From assembly GCA_000934385.1 (NCBI GenBank), contig KN880485.1, forward strand, positions 1-64,000: a DNA stretch of 64,000 bases, given 5' to 3'. The notes beneath the pieces were generated by a model. That model was not told the origin of the DNA and ran no database searches. It worked only from the letters and a program-made list of their open reading frames with translations. Both the position numbers and the translations under genes were made by a program. This document shows positions 25,190 through 36,700 of this stretch, piece after piece (position 1 is the stretch's first letter; the number at the start of each line of letters is the position of its first letter). The DNA comes from Cylindrobasidium torrendii FP15055 ss-10. Its lineage: Eukaryota; Basidiomycota; Agaricomycetes; Agaricales; Physalacriaceae.

Positions 25190-25891
25190 CTCTGACGTGG
25201 AGTGGCCGGGGATGGTGCTAGTCCGAACCGTTTAAATGAAAGTGGCTTGATTAGCATGTCAGACCGCGGAGGCGCTTGGCAGTATGTGGGGCGAGGGTAT
25301 GGCTCAGTAAACAGTGTCGAGGGGTCCCAGTCATCCAACCACTTCTCGAGTATGTCGATTCGCCTCCAACCTAACACGGTGCCTGTTAACAACACGCAAG
25401 GATAATGAGATGGATTTGCTGACTAGACTTTCGCAGTTCATGGCCATTCTGTACCTTGGAAAGGAAAACCCTCGAAGACCCTTCCTTTTCATATGACTGC
25501 GGCTTGACCAAAATCTTCGACCATTTGTGCTCTCCGAGCAGTTTGTCCTCGAGTCTGACCGCGTCAGTTTCCGGACGCACCAGCTCTAGGATTTGCGCAG
25601 GTTCCTTCTTCAATGAGTGCTCTGCACCGCCTTTGTATGACCCATTGACGCACAGATCTTTTGTAATGCATGGCCACCAAGAAATCCGGCGTCCCAAGGC
25701 ATGCTGATATCCACCGAAAGAACGACTGGACATCTTGTTCGCTGTCGATGTCCAAATTCATTGGATATGGTGAGTATATCGCCAGGTATAAATTCTGGTC
25801 GACGGGGAGGGGTCTGGATTCGATTTTGGGCATGATGGTCGAGGTTGTGGAACAAGATGGGGACGCGATCAGATGGCCGGAGGCCTGGCAT
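25190..25891 (-). CDS. possible uncharacterised gene (tentative model)
   Basis: Tentative. From the ATG at 25891 a frame begins MPGLRPSDRVPILFHNLD and continues through FIPGDILTISNEF. A 47-nt intron in phase 1 (GTGGCC...CAAAG, near 25661-25617 on this strand) joins it to GGAEHSLKKEPAQILELV and HKWSKILVKPQSYEKEGSS. A further short intron may join GWRRIDILEKWLDDWDP and PPRSDMLIKPLSFKRFG. More coding-like sequence follows at 25050-24814, but I cannot connect it. The pieces look protein-like and phase-compatible, but no family was recognised and the 3' end is unresolved. It could be a decayed gene. Confidence 0.3.
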
Positions 25892-26468
25892 CTGCGGACA
25901 CAATGCGGAGTATGTTGATGTTATAACACTCGAACAATATGCTGTCGACATTCTCTTCTTACCGACTAAATTTCGACAATTCTGCTTGGACAACGGAAGC
26001 TGGACAAGTGGCGCAATTAGACCACGTGACCGTGTGTAAATATGTCGGTGCCCGGTGCCGATCACGCGACTTCTAAGTTGAACTAACCTACCTCTTATAA
26101 GTTATACAATTGATGTAGGAAGTGCAAGTCGTGTCTCATACCAAACGCACATTCTTTTCCGGTAATTTCTCGGACAGAATTGAACTACTTAGCAAGCGCA
26201 ACTCTGCCGTCGACTGATCCTTAATGATTGGTTCACAAATCCTTGTCTTTACAATGTGCTAGAAAATATGCCAGTGATGAGGGGTATGATACATGTACAG
26301 TAGTCCAAAATGCCGAATACCAAGCAGCGCGAATAGTGTAGGTCTACTACAGATATGTAGGAAGACGAAAACGATAAATCCAAGCCAATGTTCGAAAGCG
26401 AAAAACAACGACGAAGATCTGACCACACTGTGAGTCTGATATCCTCTGAAGATATTGGCCTGTCCGAC
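25892..26468. other. intergenic, AT-rich
   Basis: 577 bp with short frames only. The right end may contain the 3' UTR, or an extra terminal exon, of the MYND protein. No other structure was seen. Confidence 0.4.
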
Positions 26469-27282
26469 TTACCAAACATTTGAAGGGAGGTAGTATTCCA
26501 AACCAGCTTCAATGCAATGGTGGAAAACGCTGCTCCACTCCTCGTTATGCCGCCATTGCTCTCCCGACTGGATTTCGATAGGCATCACTTGGCTGACGCC
26601 GCCGCATTGCAGAACAACAACCATAGCTCCAAATCCTCCCATGCTTCGTGCGCGGTGCTCGCGTCGCTGGATGTCTTGTTGTACGACCGGATCGCTAATG
26701 TAAGATCGCGAAATGATATGGGTGCCAGCGATAGTGAAACTAGTAAACGCAGATGAGTACTGCATAAATGACGAGACGTACACAATGCACTCACCGGCGC
26801 GCGCGGTCACTGTGGTTTCGTGGTGAAAGTTCTACCAAGAAAGCTCGTTGGCGGATGTTAGCTGGGTGGCGTCGAAGCTGCAGCGCTTGGAAGGCGACCC
26901 AGCCTAGTAGGTCGTTATACGACTCTGCGAATTTGCGCAGACCGTGCACAATGTGCTCTGGAGAGCTTGAGATTGCCTCGGTTGTATGTACGCAGACCGC
27001 GCGGTGCCCTGGCCAATGAACCTTTTGGCAGTTGGTTGACTGAAAGCAATATCAGTACTCAAGCAATCCAGCCATTCTAGTAGAATAACATACGCAGTAT
27101 TGTGTTGACAGCTGAGGAAAGCGTCAGCGGCTGGGAAGAGAATTCGCCAAGTGGAACGAACGTACACATCCTCCGCACTTGCGGAATTTCGCAATTGCTG
27201 GGTTCTCGATGGCACCACACTGGTCGCATTGGCGATGGCCACGGGACTTTGAGGCGTGGTGGTGGGTGTGATGGGAAGGCAT
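26469..27282 (-). CDS. MYND zinc-finger protein
   Basis: Small protein (~220 aa) with an N-terminal MYND finger, a zinc-binding protein-interaction module. Start ATG at 27282 with a His-rich lead (MPSHHTHHHASKSRGHR). Two short introns split the finger. Once they are removed the Cys/His pattern is complete: CDQC, KCGGC, QYCSTNCQ, HWPGHRAVC. A third intron joins an unknown C-terminal part containing DIQRREHRARSMGGFG. I end the protein at the TAA after PSNVW, but that stop overlaps a strong GTAAGT donor, so one more exon (down to ~26249) is possible. Solitary MYND proteins are numerous in Agaricomycetes and mostly of unknown role; no methyltransferase SET domain is present. Confidence 0.72.
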
Positions 27283-27364
27283 TTTAGAGAAATGTTATGT
27301 CAAGCGAGGACGTGGAAAGTGAGTCGGAGACCGAGTGTGGTGAGAAACCACGTCGCCCGCGCTG

Positions 27365-27371
27365 TTATATA
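27365..27371 (-). promoter_or_regulatory. TATA-like box
   Basis: TATATAA on the minus strand, 82 bp upstream of the MYND protein start. The role is inferred from spacing. Confidence 0.4.
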
Positions 27372-28697
27372 GCTCACGCATCCGCGGGCGACATAACAAT
27401 AAAGAACTCCCATCTTTGTTGTTTGAGACCCCACTTGCCTTCTGCAATCGATCTTGACAATAAAAGACAAAAAGACGGCATCCGATCGGCAGCGCAGGGT
27501 TGCACGCTAAGATCACTTTTTACAATAACGCTTCCATCAGGAGGTTACTCGGCCTCGCCCGAAGACAATTACGCTGTCCCATTGCGGAACCTCCAGTCAT
27601 GTTTATATAGGCTCTCCAGACCCCTTCGCCGGATTTCTCTGATGCTGGTCGTTGTTGCCAGTCACATCGTCAGAAGTGGAAATCCGTCGGGAAAGATGTT
27701 ATACAACTTGAAGGGATGCGAAGCTCGAGGGCTTTCACCAAAAATCCACTTGAGAATCGAGAACGAATCTTTGCACTCCGGTGTGATGCATCTACTTCAA
27801 GATCAATTGGTAGGCTAATCACTCTACTAGTACTGTATACTACGTGCCCTATCACGAGGCTCCTATCGCGCTTTGACCACCACAGTCTGCAGTCTGTCGA
27901 ATGACTGCTTGATGATTAGCTATATAGTCGCTACGATATCCCTAGCACTCAGATCGGCACACCGAAATGCCAATAAATGATGCATGTACCTGTGTTTTCA
28001 CGCCAACCTCGTAGTATAGGCGGAGATTCATTGACCATCGAGTCACACTGCAGCTACGTAGTGTACAGCAGCGTACCGTTAAAAGTTCATGATAGCCAGG
28101 AGGGTTCATTACGATCCTGGAATTTCCTGAGCAAGGAATTTCTGTTTATTCAGCGCGGAAAGGTGCACGTGTCCACAGATTGATTAGGGAGCTTAATGTG
28201 TCCACTGCGTTTTGAGTGTATGATTGAACTATACAACTAACATGCATCGATCAACGACTGAAGTTTGAGAGCTGGTCAGCGCAGTGTGCAGCGTCAAGAT
28301 TGGTCACCACAGGCACAGGTATGGAAATAAATATACAGATATGAGCCTCCTCGCAGCTCAAATTTGTATATGGTCTTCAGAAGGCTAGATTTATGTATTA
28401 TTGTAAGTATACGTTCATGTCATTGTGCGGTCCGCGTATCCGATGTGGCGGTGGCATGCAGAAACCGCCATCTTCACGGGGAAAGCCCCACGATAGTCGC
28501 TTGTGTAAAATCGTTCTGAAGGCTCAAGACATTCAAAACGAATCAAATGGTCTGCTAAGCTGGGAATGCTGACCATATACCAGGGCCATTACACTATACT
28601 AACTACCTCGTTAGTACCGGTACCACCGGAATTCGTTCAATTTCAATATGATATTCGTCAGCTTAGATGCTTGTGTTTAATCAGCAGGTCGCTCGAG

Positions 28698-28704
28698 TAT
28701 AAAA
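28698..28704 (+). promoter_or_regulatory. TATA-like box
   Basis: TATAAAA 46 bp before the SDR1 start codon. The short spacing implies a very short 5' UTR, which would contain the CCATCCGT-type repeats at about 28730-28750. Confidence 0.45.
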
Positions 28705-28727
28705 GAGTGTCTTCCTTCAGACTGGAC

Positions 28728-28750
28728 ATCCATCCGTCCATCCGTCCGTC
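28728..28750 (+). repeat. short CATC/CCGT tandem repeat before SDR1 start
   Basis: The bases directly upstream of the ATG are iterations of a 4-nt unit (CATC, CGTC, CATC, CGTC). This is a microsatellite lying in the presumed 5' UTR. Confidence 0.6.
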
Positions 28751-29965
28751 ATGGTACAACTCACCGATGCTGAGCTGTGGGCCGAGCAGAAAGCTACAAA
28801 GCCTCTTCCAGCTGTCAGTAGCGACCTCGCGGGTAAAACTATCATTGTTACTGGAGCCAGCAACGGCCTAGGTCTCGAGGCGTCCAAGCACTTTGCAAAG
28901 ATGAACCCCAAGAAGTTGATTCTGGCGTGCAGGGACCTGAACAAGGCAAGCGTTGCGGTCGCCGAGATTGGTTCTGCCGCCGCCGAGGCCTGGCAGCTCG
29001 ACCTATCCGACTTCAAAAGTGTCGTAGCCTTTGCGGACCGTGTCGAACGCGATCTCGAGCGCCTAGATATTCTCGTGGCGAACGCCTCCATCGCCACCCT
29101 CGACTTGTCTGTCACAGGCGATGGTTATGAGCAAATGTATGATCTCTACGACGCTCAAGTACTAGCGCTTACTATCTTTCCAGGCTTCAAGTCAACTCTC
29201 TGAGCAACCTTCTTTTGTCGATTCGCCTCACGCCGATCTTGCTCAAGACAGCCAAAGCAAACAACACAGTCTCCAGACTTGTTACTGTTTCTTCGAACAT
29301 GTTCTATGGCGCTGTGCTCGATCCCGCTCTCGTCAAGGACCACGCGAACATCTTCAAGGCTATCAGTGACCCAGAATACATAAAAAATCCAGCGTGAGTT
29401 TTGCCCGTAATCACCGCTATGCCCGGCTCATTTTTCTCTTGAGCGTTGCTGCAAGTCTGTATTCCATTACCAAACGCATGTTTTTCTGTAGCCTCTTTTG
29501 TTCTGACGGCTGACCCATTGTCTTCCCAGTCATCCAGGTGTGCTATACGCGCACACTCCAGGAATACATCGGGCAAGAGGCTCCGCTGAGCGTGTCTTGC
29601 GTATGCCCAGGATTCTGCTATTCAAACCTCAGGAGCGGATTAACGGGGCCAGTCAAAGAGTACATGGAACAATTAGAGAAGGAGTGCGCATACACTTCAG
29701 AAGAAGGCAGCCGTCAGTTGGTGTTTGGCGCTGTGGGCGGGGACGCTGAGGCACTGAAGGGTCAGTTTGTCTCGATGTGCAGGGTGCGAGAGGTCAGCGA
29801 TTACGTGCTACAGAGCGCAGAGCTTGAACGGCGCCTTTGGGTAAGTGCATCTCATAGTAGCGTCCATGTTCGAGGGATTCTGATGGTTCGTAGGACAATG
29901 CCGTAGAGATCCTTTCCGCCGTTGATACGAAGGTCCAGTCGACCCTCGAAACTATCGCGAAATAA
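28751..29965 (+). CDS. short-chain dehydrogenase/reductase (SDR1)
   Basis: NAD(P)-dependent oxidoreductase of the SDR superfamily, resembling fungal retinol-dehydrogenase-like enzymes; substrate unknown. Five exons (28751-29136, 29184-29393, 29444-29475, 29530-29840, 29894-29965) close to 336 aa. Seen motifs: cofactor loop TGASNGLG, LVANAS (variant of NNAG), VTVSSNMFYG with the catalytic Ser, and YSITK as the Tyr-x3-Lys pair. The 32-nt third exon carries YSITK. It is bounded downstream by a GC donor, without which the frame is lost; the broken paralogue at 57.5 kb has a normal GT at that point (LTKLIQVFY). The C-terminal half contains CVCPGFCYSN. It converges with the next gene. A complete, probably working enzyme. 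Confidence 0.85.
29476..29529 (+). other. predicted GC-AG intron in SDR1
   Basis: 54 nt, donor AAAC|GCATGT, acceptor TCCCAG. It joins SITK to LIQVCYTR. The GT two bases further downstream gives the wrong phase. Confidence 0.7.
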
Positions 29966-30281
29966 GAGAAATCTGTACATCTGAAAGTAGACAATACCGA
30001 ATCACCGTTATGTTATTATTGGTCATATCTTTAGAAGAGATGTATGAATTACTGTCAAAGTCGCAGCATGATCATGAGCGCGAAGTAAGCAGGTCTCTTC
30101 ACGACTCGGAATTGACTCTATATCAATGTGGGCTCTGCTAAGGCAGATGGTCAGACTAGTGAAAGGTGGACAAAATAAGATTCAAAACTCAATAGATGGC
30201 TAGCGCGCGTATAACTGTTATAAATTACAACTGGTTGGTATAGGAAAGCATCACCGTGACATCAGTACATAAAACTCACTT
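29966..30281. other. convergent intergenic spacer
   Basis: 316 bp between the SDR1 stop and the stop of the downstream minus-strand gene; presumably 3' UTRs. Nothing else was recognised. Confidence 0.5.
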
Positions 30282-32653
30282 CTACGCCTCATCCGACTTG
30301 TCCACAGTCGTATACGGGTATGAGAGCGACCCAGGCGCCAGCTTAGGAGATACAATCTCGAACTGTTCATCTATACTTGGGCCTCTGCCTTCGTCCTCCG
30401 AGTACCTCGAACCTACGCTCGACGCACTCTTCGACCGGCTCATCATGCTAGGCGCAATACTCGACTGGCTCATTGTCGGTACATGTCCTTGTTGCTGTTG
30501 CTGTTGGAGGAACTGCTCCGGTATGCGTGGACTCGGTGGCGCCTTGTCAAGGCTGGGACGTTCCCCGGCAGAGTTCACGCTGAGCTTGCTACCGCTGCGG
30601 GGCCGACCGCTGTTTCCGCCTCCTCCACTAGCCCACTTCATTAAACTCTTGCGCATACTGATACGTTCACCCGTCTTGGGGTCAGCGACGAGCTGCGGGA
30701 CTGGGGATGTCCTTCCGGGACTCGACGGTGTTGGGGAAGATGCACGACCATTGGTTTGAATTGGAATGGCAGTAGCCGGTGTGCGGGCTCGCTTTGTCGG
30801 GTTCGGGTATGGGCTCTCACCGTCAAACCTCATCTGTTGGAAATTTGAGGACATAGAGCTCGTCACAGGCATGGGGTCATGCGGAGGAAGTTCAAGGGAC
30901 GGAGGTCGTGTAGATGGGCGTGAAGGTTTTCCAGAGGATGTGGAACTGCGACCCTGCTGGGAGCTGGTGCGCTTGCCGCTTGTACTACCGTTTGAACGGT
31001 GACCGGGAACCTCAGGCATGGGCGGCTGAGGGGCGAGACTGATGCTCTGCTTGCTGCTGCGATGCCAGAGCTTTTTGATACTCTTCACACTCTTGAGCGC
31101 CTTGTTATCGCTAGGGGCGGGGACGTCTGCAAGCGAGTCTGCGGAAAATCGGCTTGAGGTGGTGGCTTCGTCGCCGACAACAGTACTGCCATCTTCCCAA
31201 TATGTAGATCCGCGGCCATCACCAGGCGGTGGTGTTGACGAATAGCGACCAAAAGGGTCGGGAGACAGGGGAATAACAGGCGAGCCGGCCTTCTGCAGCT
31301 TTGGTGTGAGATTGGGGTATTGTCCCCACTCTTCTTCCTGCTCCTTTCGCCGTTGTATTGTTTCAGCAGAAGGGGCCCCAGACAAAGCGGGAGCGAACGA
31401 CTTTGGAGCAGAGATGCTGACACCATTAACAGCGAAGCTAGGTGTGCTATCTGCTGCGCCAGGGAGTGGGGAGTTTATTGACGTGAACGGGATAGCTGGC
31501 CAAGAGGCATTGGACGGGCTGGGAGACGGGAGATCAGTGTGAAGGGGAGGTGGATTTTGGTCTATCTCGGCGGCCAGATCCACATGCATAACCCGGGGAG
31601 AAAACTGTGCCAGATCCTATGAACATTAGAATCGTTTTGAGGAAGTACAAGTGAGCACACCTTTTCTATTTGGTCCAGCTTCGCGGTTAGCAAGTACTGC
31701 GACTCCTCAGACTCTGCGAACGACTGATCTAAGCCAAGAACGAGGTCGTCGTATACGCCACCACCACGCTTGCCATCTTTACTCGTGCTCTCATCCTCGA
31801 TTTCGGTTTCCTCGTCCGACGACGAGTCAGGTTGCTGCAGATACGCGAGAGTGCTGTTGTCGAGCTGGACACCGATCTGACTGGTGCCAAGCATGAGACG
31901 AGGGGGAATGTTCTTGCGGTTCATGGTGGGCCGTAGGTCCAAGCTCTCTTCGTCTTCAAGTGATGATACATGGAGTGATGATGGAGTGCGAGGAAGATTG
32001 AGGGTGATGGGCGTCCCAGTGTTATTGCGCTTTGCATAATTAATGTTACGCGACACCATCCACGGATTGAACCAGACCGCTGCCCGCGAGTCAATGTCGA
32101 ATTCAATCTTGGCAACGATGGGCACCAGGCTCTTGTCTGGATCCCGCGTGTCCGCCGCGGACGCTGGGCGAGGAAGTGGCTCAGTTGGCAGAGGTGAATT
32201 GAGCCTAAATTTGAGCGCCGGCAGTCTGTCCGCCGCGTCGGGGGCAAACTCGGCCTTCCAGACGCGGGACCAGAGGTGTTTCCAAATGTCATCCGATATT
32301 CGAGGGCCTGGCTCGTTGCTCTCCACCAAATAAAGGAGCAGACCAGCTGAAGAAGGCAGAGCAAACTCGCGTGCGATGGCGGCCAGTTGAAGCTGCATTG
32401 TCGGGTACACCGGCAGCAATGTTCCCCGACGAAAATGAGTGTGGTACCCAGAGGCGGACGGCGGTGGGGCAGCAGCGAGTGACGTATTAAGATGCGGTAG
32501 ACTAAGAGGGGGCACGACATGGACCAGATATGAGCTTGTCGACGGCGGGGCGCGGGATGATGAGGCCGGGACTGGTGTGGCGACGCCCAGGGCGTTCGCT
32601 ATCTTTGCTAGCCGGTCTGGCGGCAGCGGCGTCTGGGGTGTCGGCCGTGACAT
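30282..32653 (-). CDS. conserved fungal Ser/Pro-rich protein of unknown function
   Basis: Function unknown. Two exons (32653-31661, 31616-30282) with a 44-nt intron give 775 aa. The N-terminal ~330 residues look folded: SGYHTHFRRGTLLPVYPT, LPSSAGLLLYLVE, GPRISDDIWKHLWSRVW, then IEFDIDSRAAVWFNPWM and a Glu/Asp-rich loop. I have the impression that this N-terminal block is conserved among fungi, but I cannot name it. The remaining ~440 residues are low-complexity Ser/Pro/Thr/Arg with a few short patches (SIKKLWHRSSKQS, RKSLMKWASGGGG) and a polyglutamine run of about seven residues near the C-terminus. No membrane segment or signal peptide. The ATG at 32653 was preferred over an in-frame TTG upstream. 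Confidence 0.75.
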
Positions 32654-33724
32654 TTGGATGGGCGGGGAGAGCAAAGAAGAGCTTCAACTCCCACGTGCGC
32701 CTGCTTACTGCATTTACTCGAGGTTAGGGCTCCGATCACTTGGAGCCAATTTGATGGCCGCTCTGCGCAGTCCATCATCGGGCGTCGGTTTCACGGCTTG
32801 TTTCCAGCCGCTGGGTGCCACTGCGCACTGCTCCCACGCTTTCTGACGATTCTGACCCTACTTCTCGCCTATAACATGTCCACCGTCCACTGTCCAAAAA
32901 GTGCAGCAAGCGTCCCCACTTTCACCGCAGCAAAATAATATCTAAATTGTACTGTATACTTACCTTGAATGAATAAGTACGCCAATGAGATCCGGTTGAA
33001 TTAGTACCATCGACGGCAACACTGTCTCGAATGTACACACAAAGGTTCAGGCGTGAAATGTGCAGTACTGTCAATGTAAGTCACCCAGACACGCTTCAGC
33101 GCATGCTCGCTGCCCCACCCTCAGCCTGCGATACCCTCCGATATGCCGTCTTGAACAGCATGCGCACATCTGGCTCCATGTAGGTATATAAGTGTAGTCA
33201 GCGTAGCGTGACGAGGAACTTCTGGGTCAGAGGAAAGCGACAGATATCGTTGTTTAGCCCGGCGATTGCGACAAGGGACAGCAGCTTCTGAGCAATGGAA
33301 GGGATTGAGGATACCACCGAGCTACAAAAGTAGGACATTGCAGCCCTATGAGTACACCTGGGTACACCTGCCTCCGGACACGATAAGTAGGAGCCTGCGT
33401 GCATGTCGCAAGAGCTCAGGTAAGCCAGTATAAGGCACTCATCAAGGGGAAGGGGAAGGAAAGGTAGGATGACATTGCCTGGACATTGCTCGCTCATGAA
33501 GGAAGGAGTTCGAACTTCGAACTTCGTTGGCAATTCCGATCGCGTCCATTCGTCACGTGGAGCCTGCATTTCCTCGTTCCCGCCATCACGTCGGACGTTC
33601 TAATTTGCGGCTTTTCCTGTGCGGTTCTTCCTAGCAACGGAAAAGACGAACATTCACATTTGGCAGCGCCGCTTCTACGGAGGACGGGATTGGGCGACAG
33701 CAGGAAACGGTTGAATAGTGGACA
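32654..33724. promoter_or_regulatory. divergent intergenic region, 1.07 kb
   Basis: Separates the Ser/Pro-rich gene (-) from NUP188 (+) and must contain both promoters. A tandem GTTCGAACTTCGAACTTCG stretch lies near 33508-33527. No gene or RNA was recognised. Confidence 0.45.
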
Positions 33725-36700
33725 ATGGAGAAACCAGACCGATCCGAAATAATTGACATGTGCGTGCACCCATAGACACTTTCAACCAAATGCTTACTTT
33801 AATTCAGAACATATGGTCAATTACACGAATATCTCTCCGGACGCCTGGAGGGAACGTCACCCACGAAAGTTGAGGCAATTCTAGCACCGCGCGTCAAGCA
33901 ACTGCAATCGTTTCAACACCCATTCGGTACACCCTCAACAGCGTCGCGGCAGAAGATCCAGAGCGGGTCTGTTACACTAGAAGATGGCGTCGTGTTTTCC
34001 ATCGAAGAAACCAACAAGGAATTCATCTTTGCCATCAGCGCTGCATTCAAAATCGACGAAGTTCATGCGTTTATTCTGCTTCGCTCGTTCATGTACAACC
34101 AAGGATTTCCCGCACTGGATGACTCCAAGCTTCCGCTAGCTGAGGCGTGTGTGGAGGCCATCACACCCTTCTATTTGTCCGAAAGGCTATCGGTTCTACG
34201 CGTCCTGGTTCCACTATTTCGTGCCAGAGAGGATGAAAACGACCCTGCCCACAAGGTCTCGCAGCTATTTCTCCCAAAAGTGCTCTCAGACGGGCCCAAG
34301 TTCGTCCAACAAATTCTGGCTGAATACACGCGAAAATCACGAGAAGGGTTCGACAAGCCGCTGGCGCAGAACGCGAAACAAGCGTACGAATGGGCGAAGC
34401 AGAATCTAAAAGAACAACTTTGTCTATTGGAGCTGCTCTTTTGGACAATGTGGGGTGCAGTGAGGTGCACTGGGCCATTGGTGGAGGCCATCCTGACCAC
34501 CGCGTTCTCCACCAATCTTGGCAATGACTACGCCGACTCTCCTATCTTCTTCGGCGCGGAGGCCCAAGTTATTGAGCAGGATCTTGCTGTTATGTGGAAT
34601 CTCATTACTGTCGAGATACTTGAGCTCGAGAACCTCTCCGACCCCGACGTGACCATCATAAACGCCGTCCCATCCACTACCGACGATTGGTATTTTACCG
34701 ACCCGAAGTCATTGGAAAGGATCCACCAACTCATTCTCAAATACGACTCCAGTCAGTTTGTGTGCACCCATTTGGCATGGACATACACCCTTACTCGCGT
34801 TACAACTGCGGCCACTAAACTGACCTCTCCACAATCTCAACCCGGGTCACCAATTATCCTACCACCCGCTTGGCTGCCCTTCATACAAGCCCTGGGAGGC
34901 AACCGCCCTATCCACGCTGCCATTCTAGAGAGTTGTTTACGCGTCGACAATCACCTTTTTCAAATGCTGCACCATATGTTGACTGCTTCGCCTTTCTTCG
35001 TTACGATGCTTGCCTTTAAGGCTGACTCTTCTGTCACCGACACCAACGTCATTGCATTTCGCTCCGTCCTCAAAGGTATGACCTTAGTATACCTCCGTGC
35101 ATTGACTGATCTTCAACCTAAGGCTTGATTGTTGCACTCCTCGACATGACGTCTCCGGAGAGCATACCTGATGCAGAGGGCTTCATGGACGTTTGGATCG
35201 CTCTCTTCGGGCGCAGTGAGGTTCATGCCGTTGCCAAGATATGCAGACAGTACTGGGAAATCGACTGGCACTTCTGGGCGAACAGACGTGCTATCTTCGA
35301 CGTCGCCCGGTCGCGCTTCCCGATTCAAGTCAAGCCTTTGTTGCGCCTTGCCCGTGCAATGACGGGTGCTGGTTTTCTCGACACGGACCCTCTGTGTGCT
35401 TCGGACGACACCAATCCATCCACGGACTCGTCTGAGGACCAACAAGCGTGTGGTGCCTTCGTCTTTGACTTTATTGACACTCTACCCTCATACTCGTTTG
35501 TCGTCCCATCTGCAAGCACATTTGGATCTCAAGCACTGTACGAAAAGGTTTTGGATCGTTCAAGCGCCGTTGGTCATACATATCGCAATGTCCATCCTAT
35601 TATACTCCCTGGCGGAAGCATATTGCCTGAACACAGCATTGGCCGAGCATTGACCGCAGAGGGTGGGGAATTTCTGGCCATTTGTTGGAACCACGAGCAT
35701 TCAGGCTGGAAGTTGATGTTGGATGTTTTGGCGGAGTATGTGAATCAGCGCAGTCTGTATCCATCGACAAAGGCGCCGGAGATCCCCGTCGCGCATGTCT
35801 TGCTGACACTGGAGGGTGCGGGCGTTGAGACAGAGGGCGGTGTTGATGAGGGTCTGGTAACCGACATACTCAACCTTATACGCAGTGTGGTCCTGGACAA
35901 CCCCTCGCAGGCGGCGCAGCTGTTTGGGTCGATGGAGGCGGACAGCACTAGCGCACAGCCGGGTATTGTTCAGCTGACGATGGGCATTCTCGACCATGCC
36001 TTCGCATCAATATCTCCGCGTTCCAACAAAGCCGCCATACCTACGTCACTCATCTCATCTGCACTTAGTGTTCTCTCTGCCGTCCTCACCATACCGGACA
36101 AATCCATCCGTGTTTGGATCTATCTCAAGTCCACTACGATTCTCTTCGGGACGGGAAGAGCCCCAGGGACCGCTGCTTCTGCGTTGCAAGTGGAACGGGC
36201 AAGTGGTCGATACACTGTGACACTGTCAATGCTACATCTTGTACAACAATTATTCGACGATGCTATGGTCATTTCCGGCACGGACGATCCACAGCAAAAG
36301 GCACTCAAGGGCGATGTCCTTCTCTCCGCTCTGAGGTTTATTCACAGCGAGATCTGGGTGGAACACATCGGCTGGCGATATGCAAACGTTGGCGACCGTT
36401 TCGACATTGGGCGTCGTATCTCGTCTGTCTTTGTCAAGGTTTTGCAGAACACGCCAGAGGACGTTGGCAGAGCACCATTTCCCGCTCTTAGTGCAGTGGT
36501 TGTCGACCTGCTCCTCCTCAAAGCATCAAGCTCGACTGTTAACCCGTTAGTAACATCCGTAGCGGCTGGTCGGACAATGCTCCAGACACTCAGCGGTGCG
36601 CGACGACAGGCAGACGTTCGCAAGGCCGTCCTTTTACTGCAGTCCAAACTGCACTTGACAAGGCTACTACTTGACCGGAAAGGAGGCATTCCTGAGTCGG

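Larger units (their letters stand above)
27283..28750. other. divergent intergenic region, 1.47 kb
   Basis: Upstream sequence shared by the MYND gene (left) and SDR1 (right), with a TATA-like box at each end. A 173-codon frame at 27297-27818 (+) shows no domain and an unconvincing composition. Nothing else was recognised. Confidence 0.45.

Noticed and set aside
27297..27818. 173-codon plus-strand frame near the MYND gene
   Set aside because: Begins within the MYND promoter, composition is not protein-like and no family is recognisable.
35076..35122. Possible break dividing NUP188 into two genes
   Set aside because: A 47-nt GT-AG intron joins LKG to LIVALLDMTSPES in correct phase, so it is one gene.
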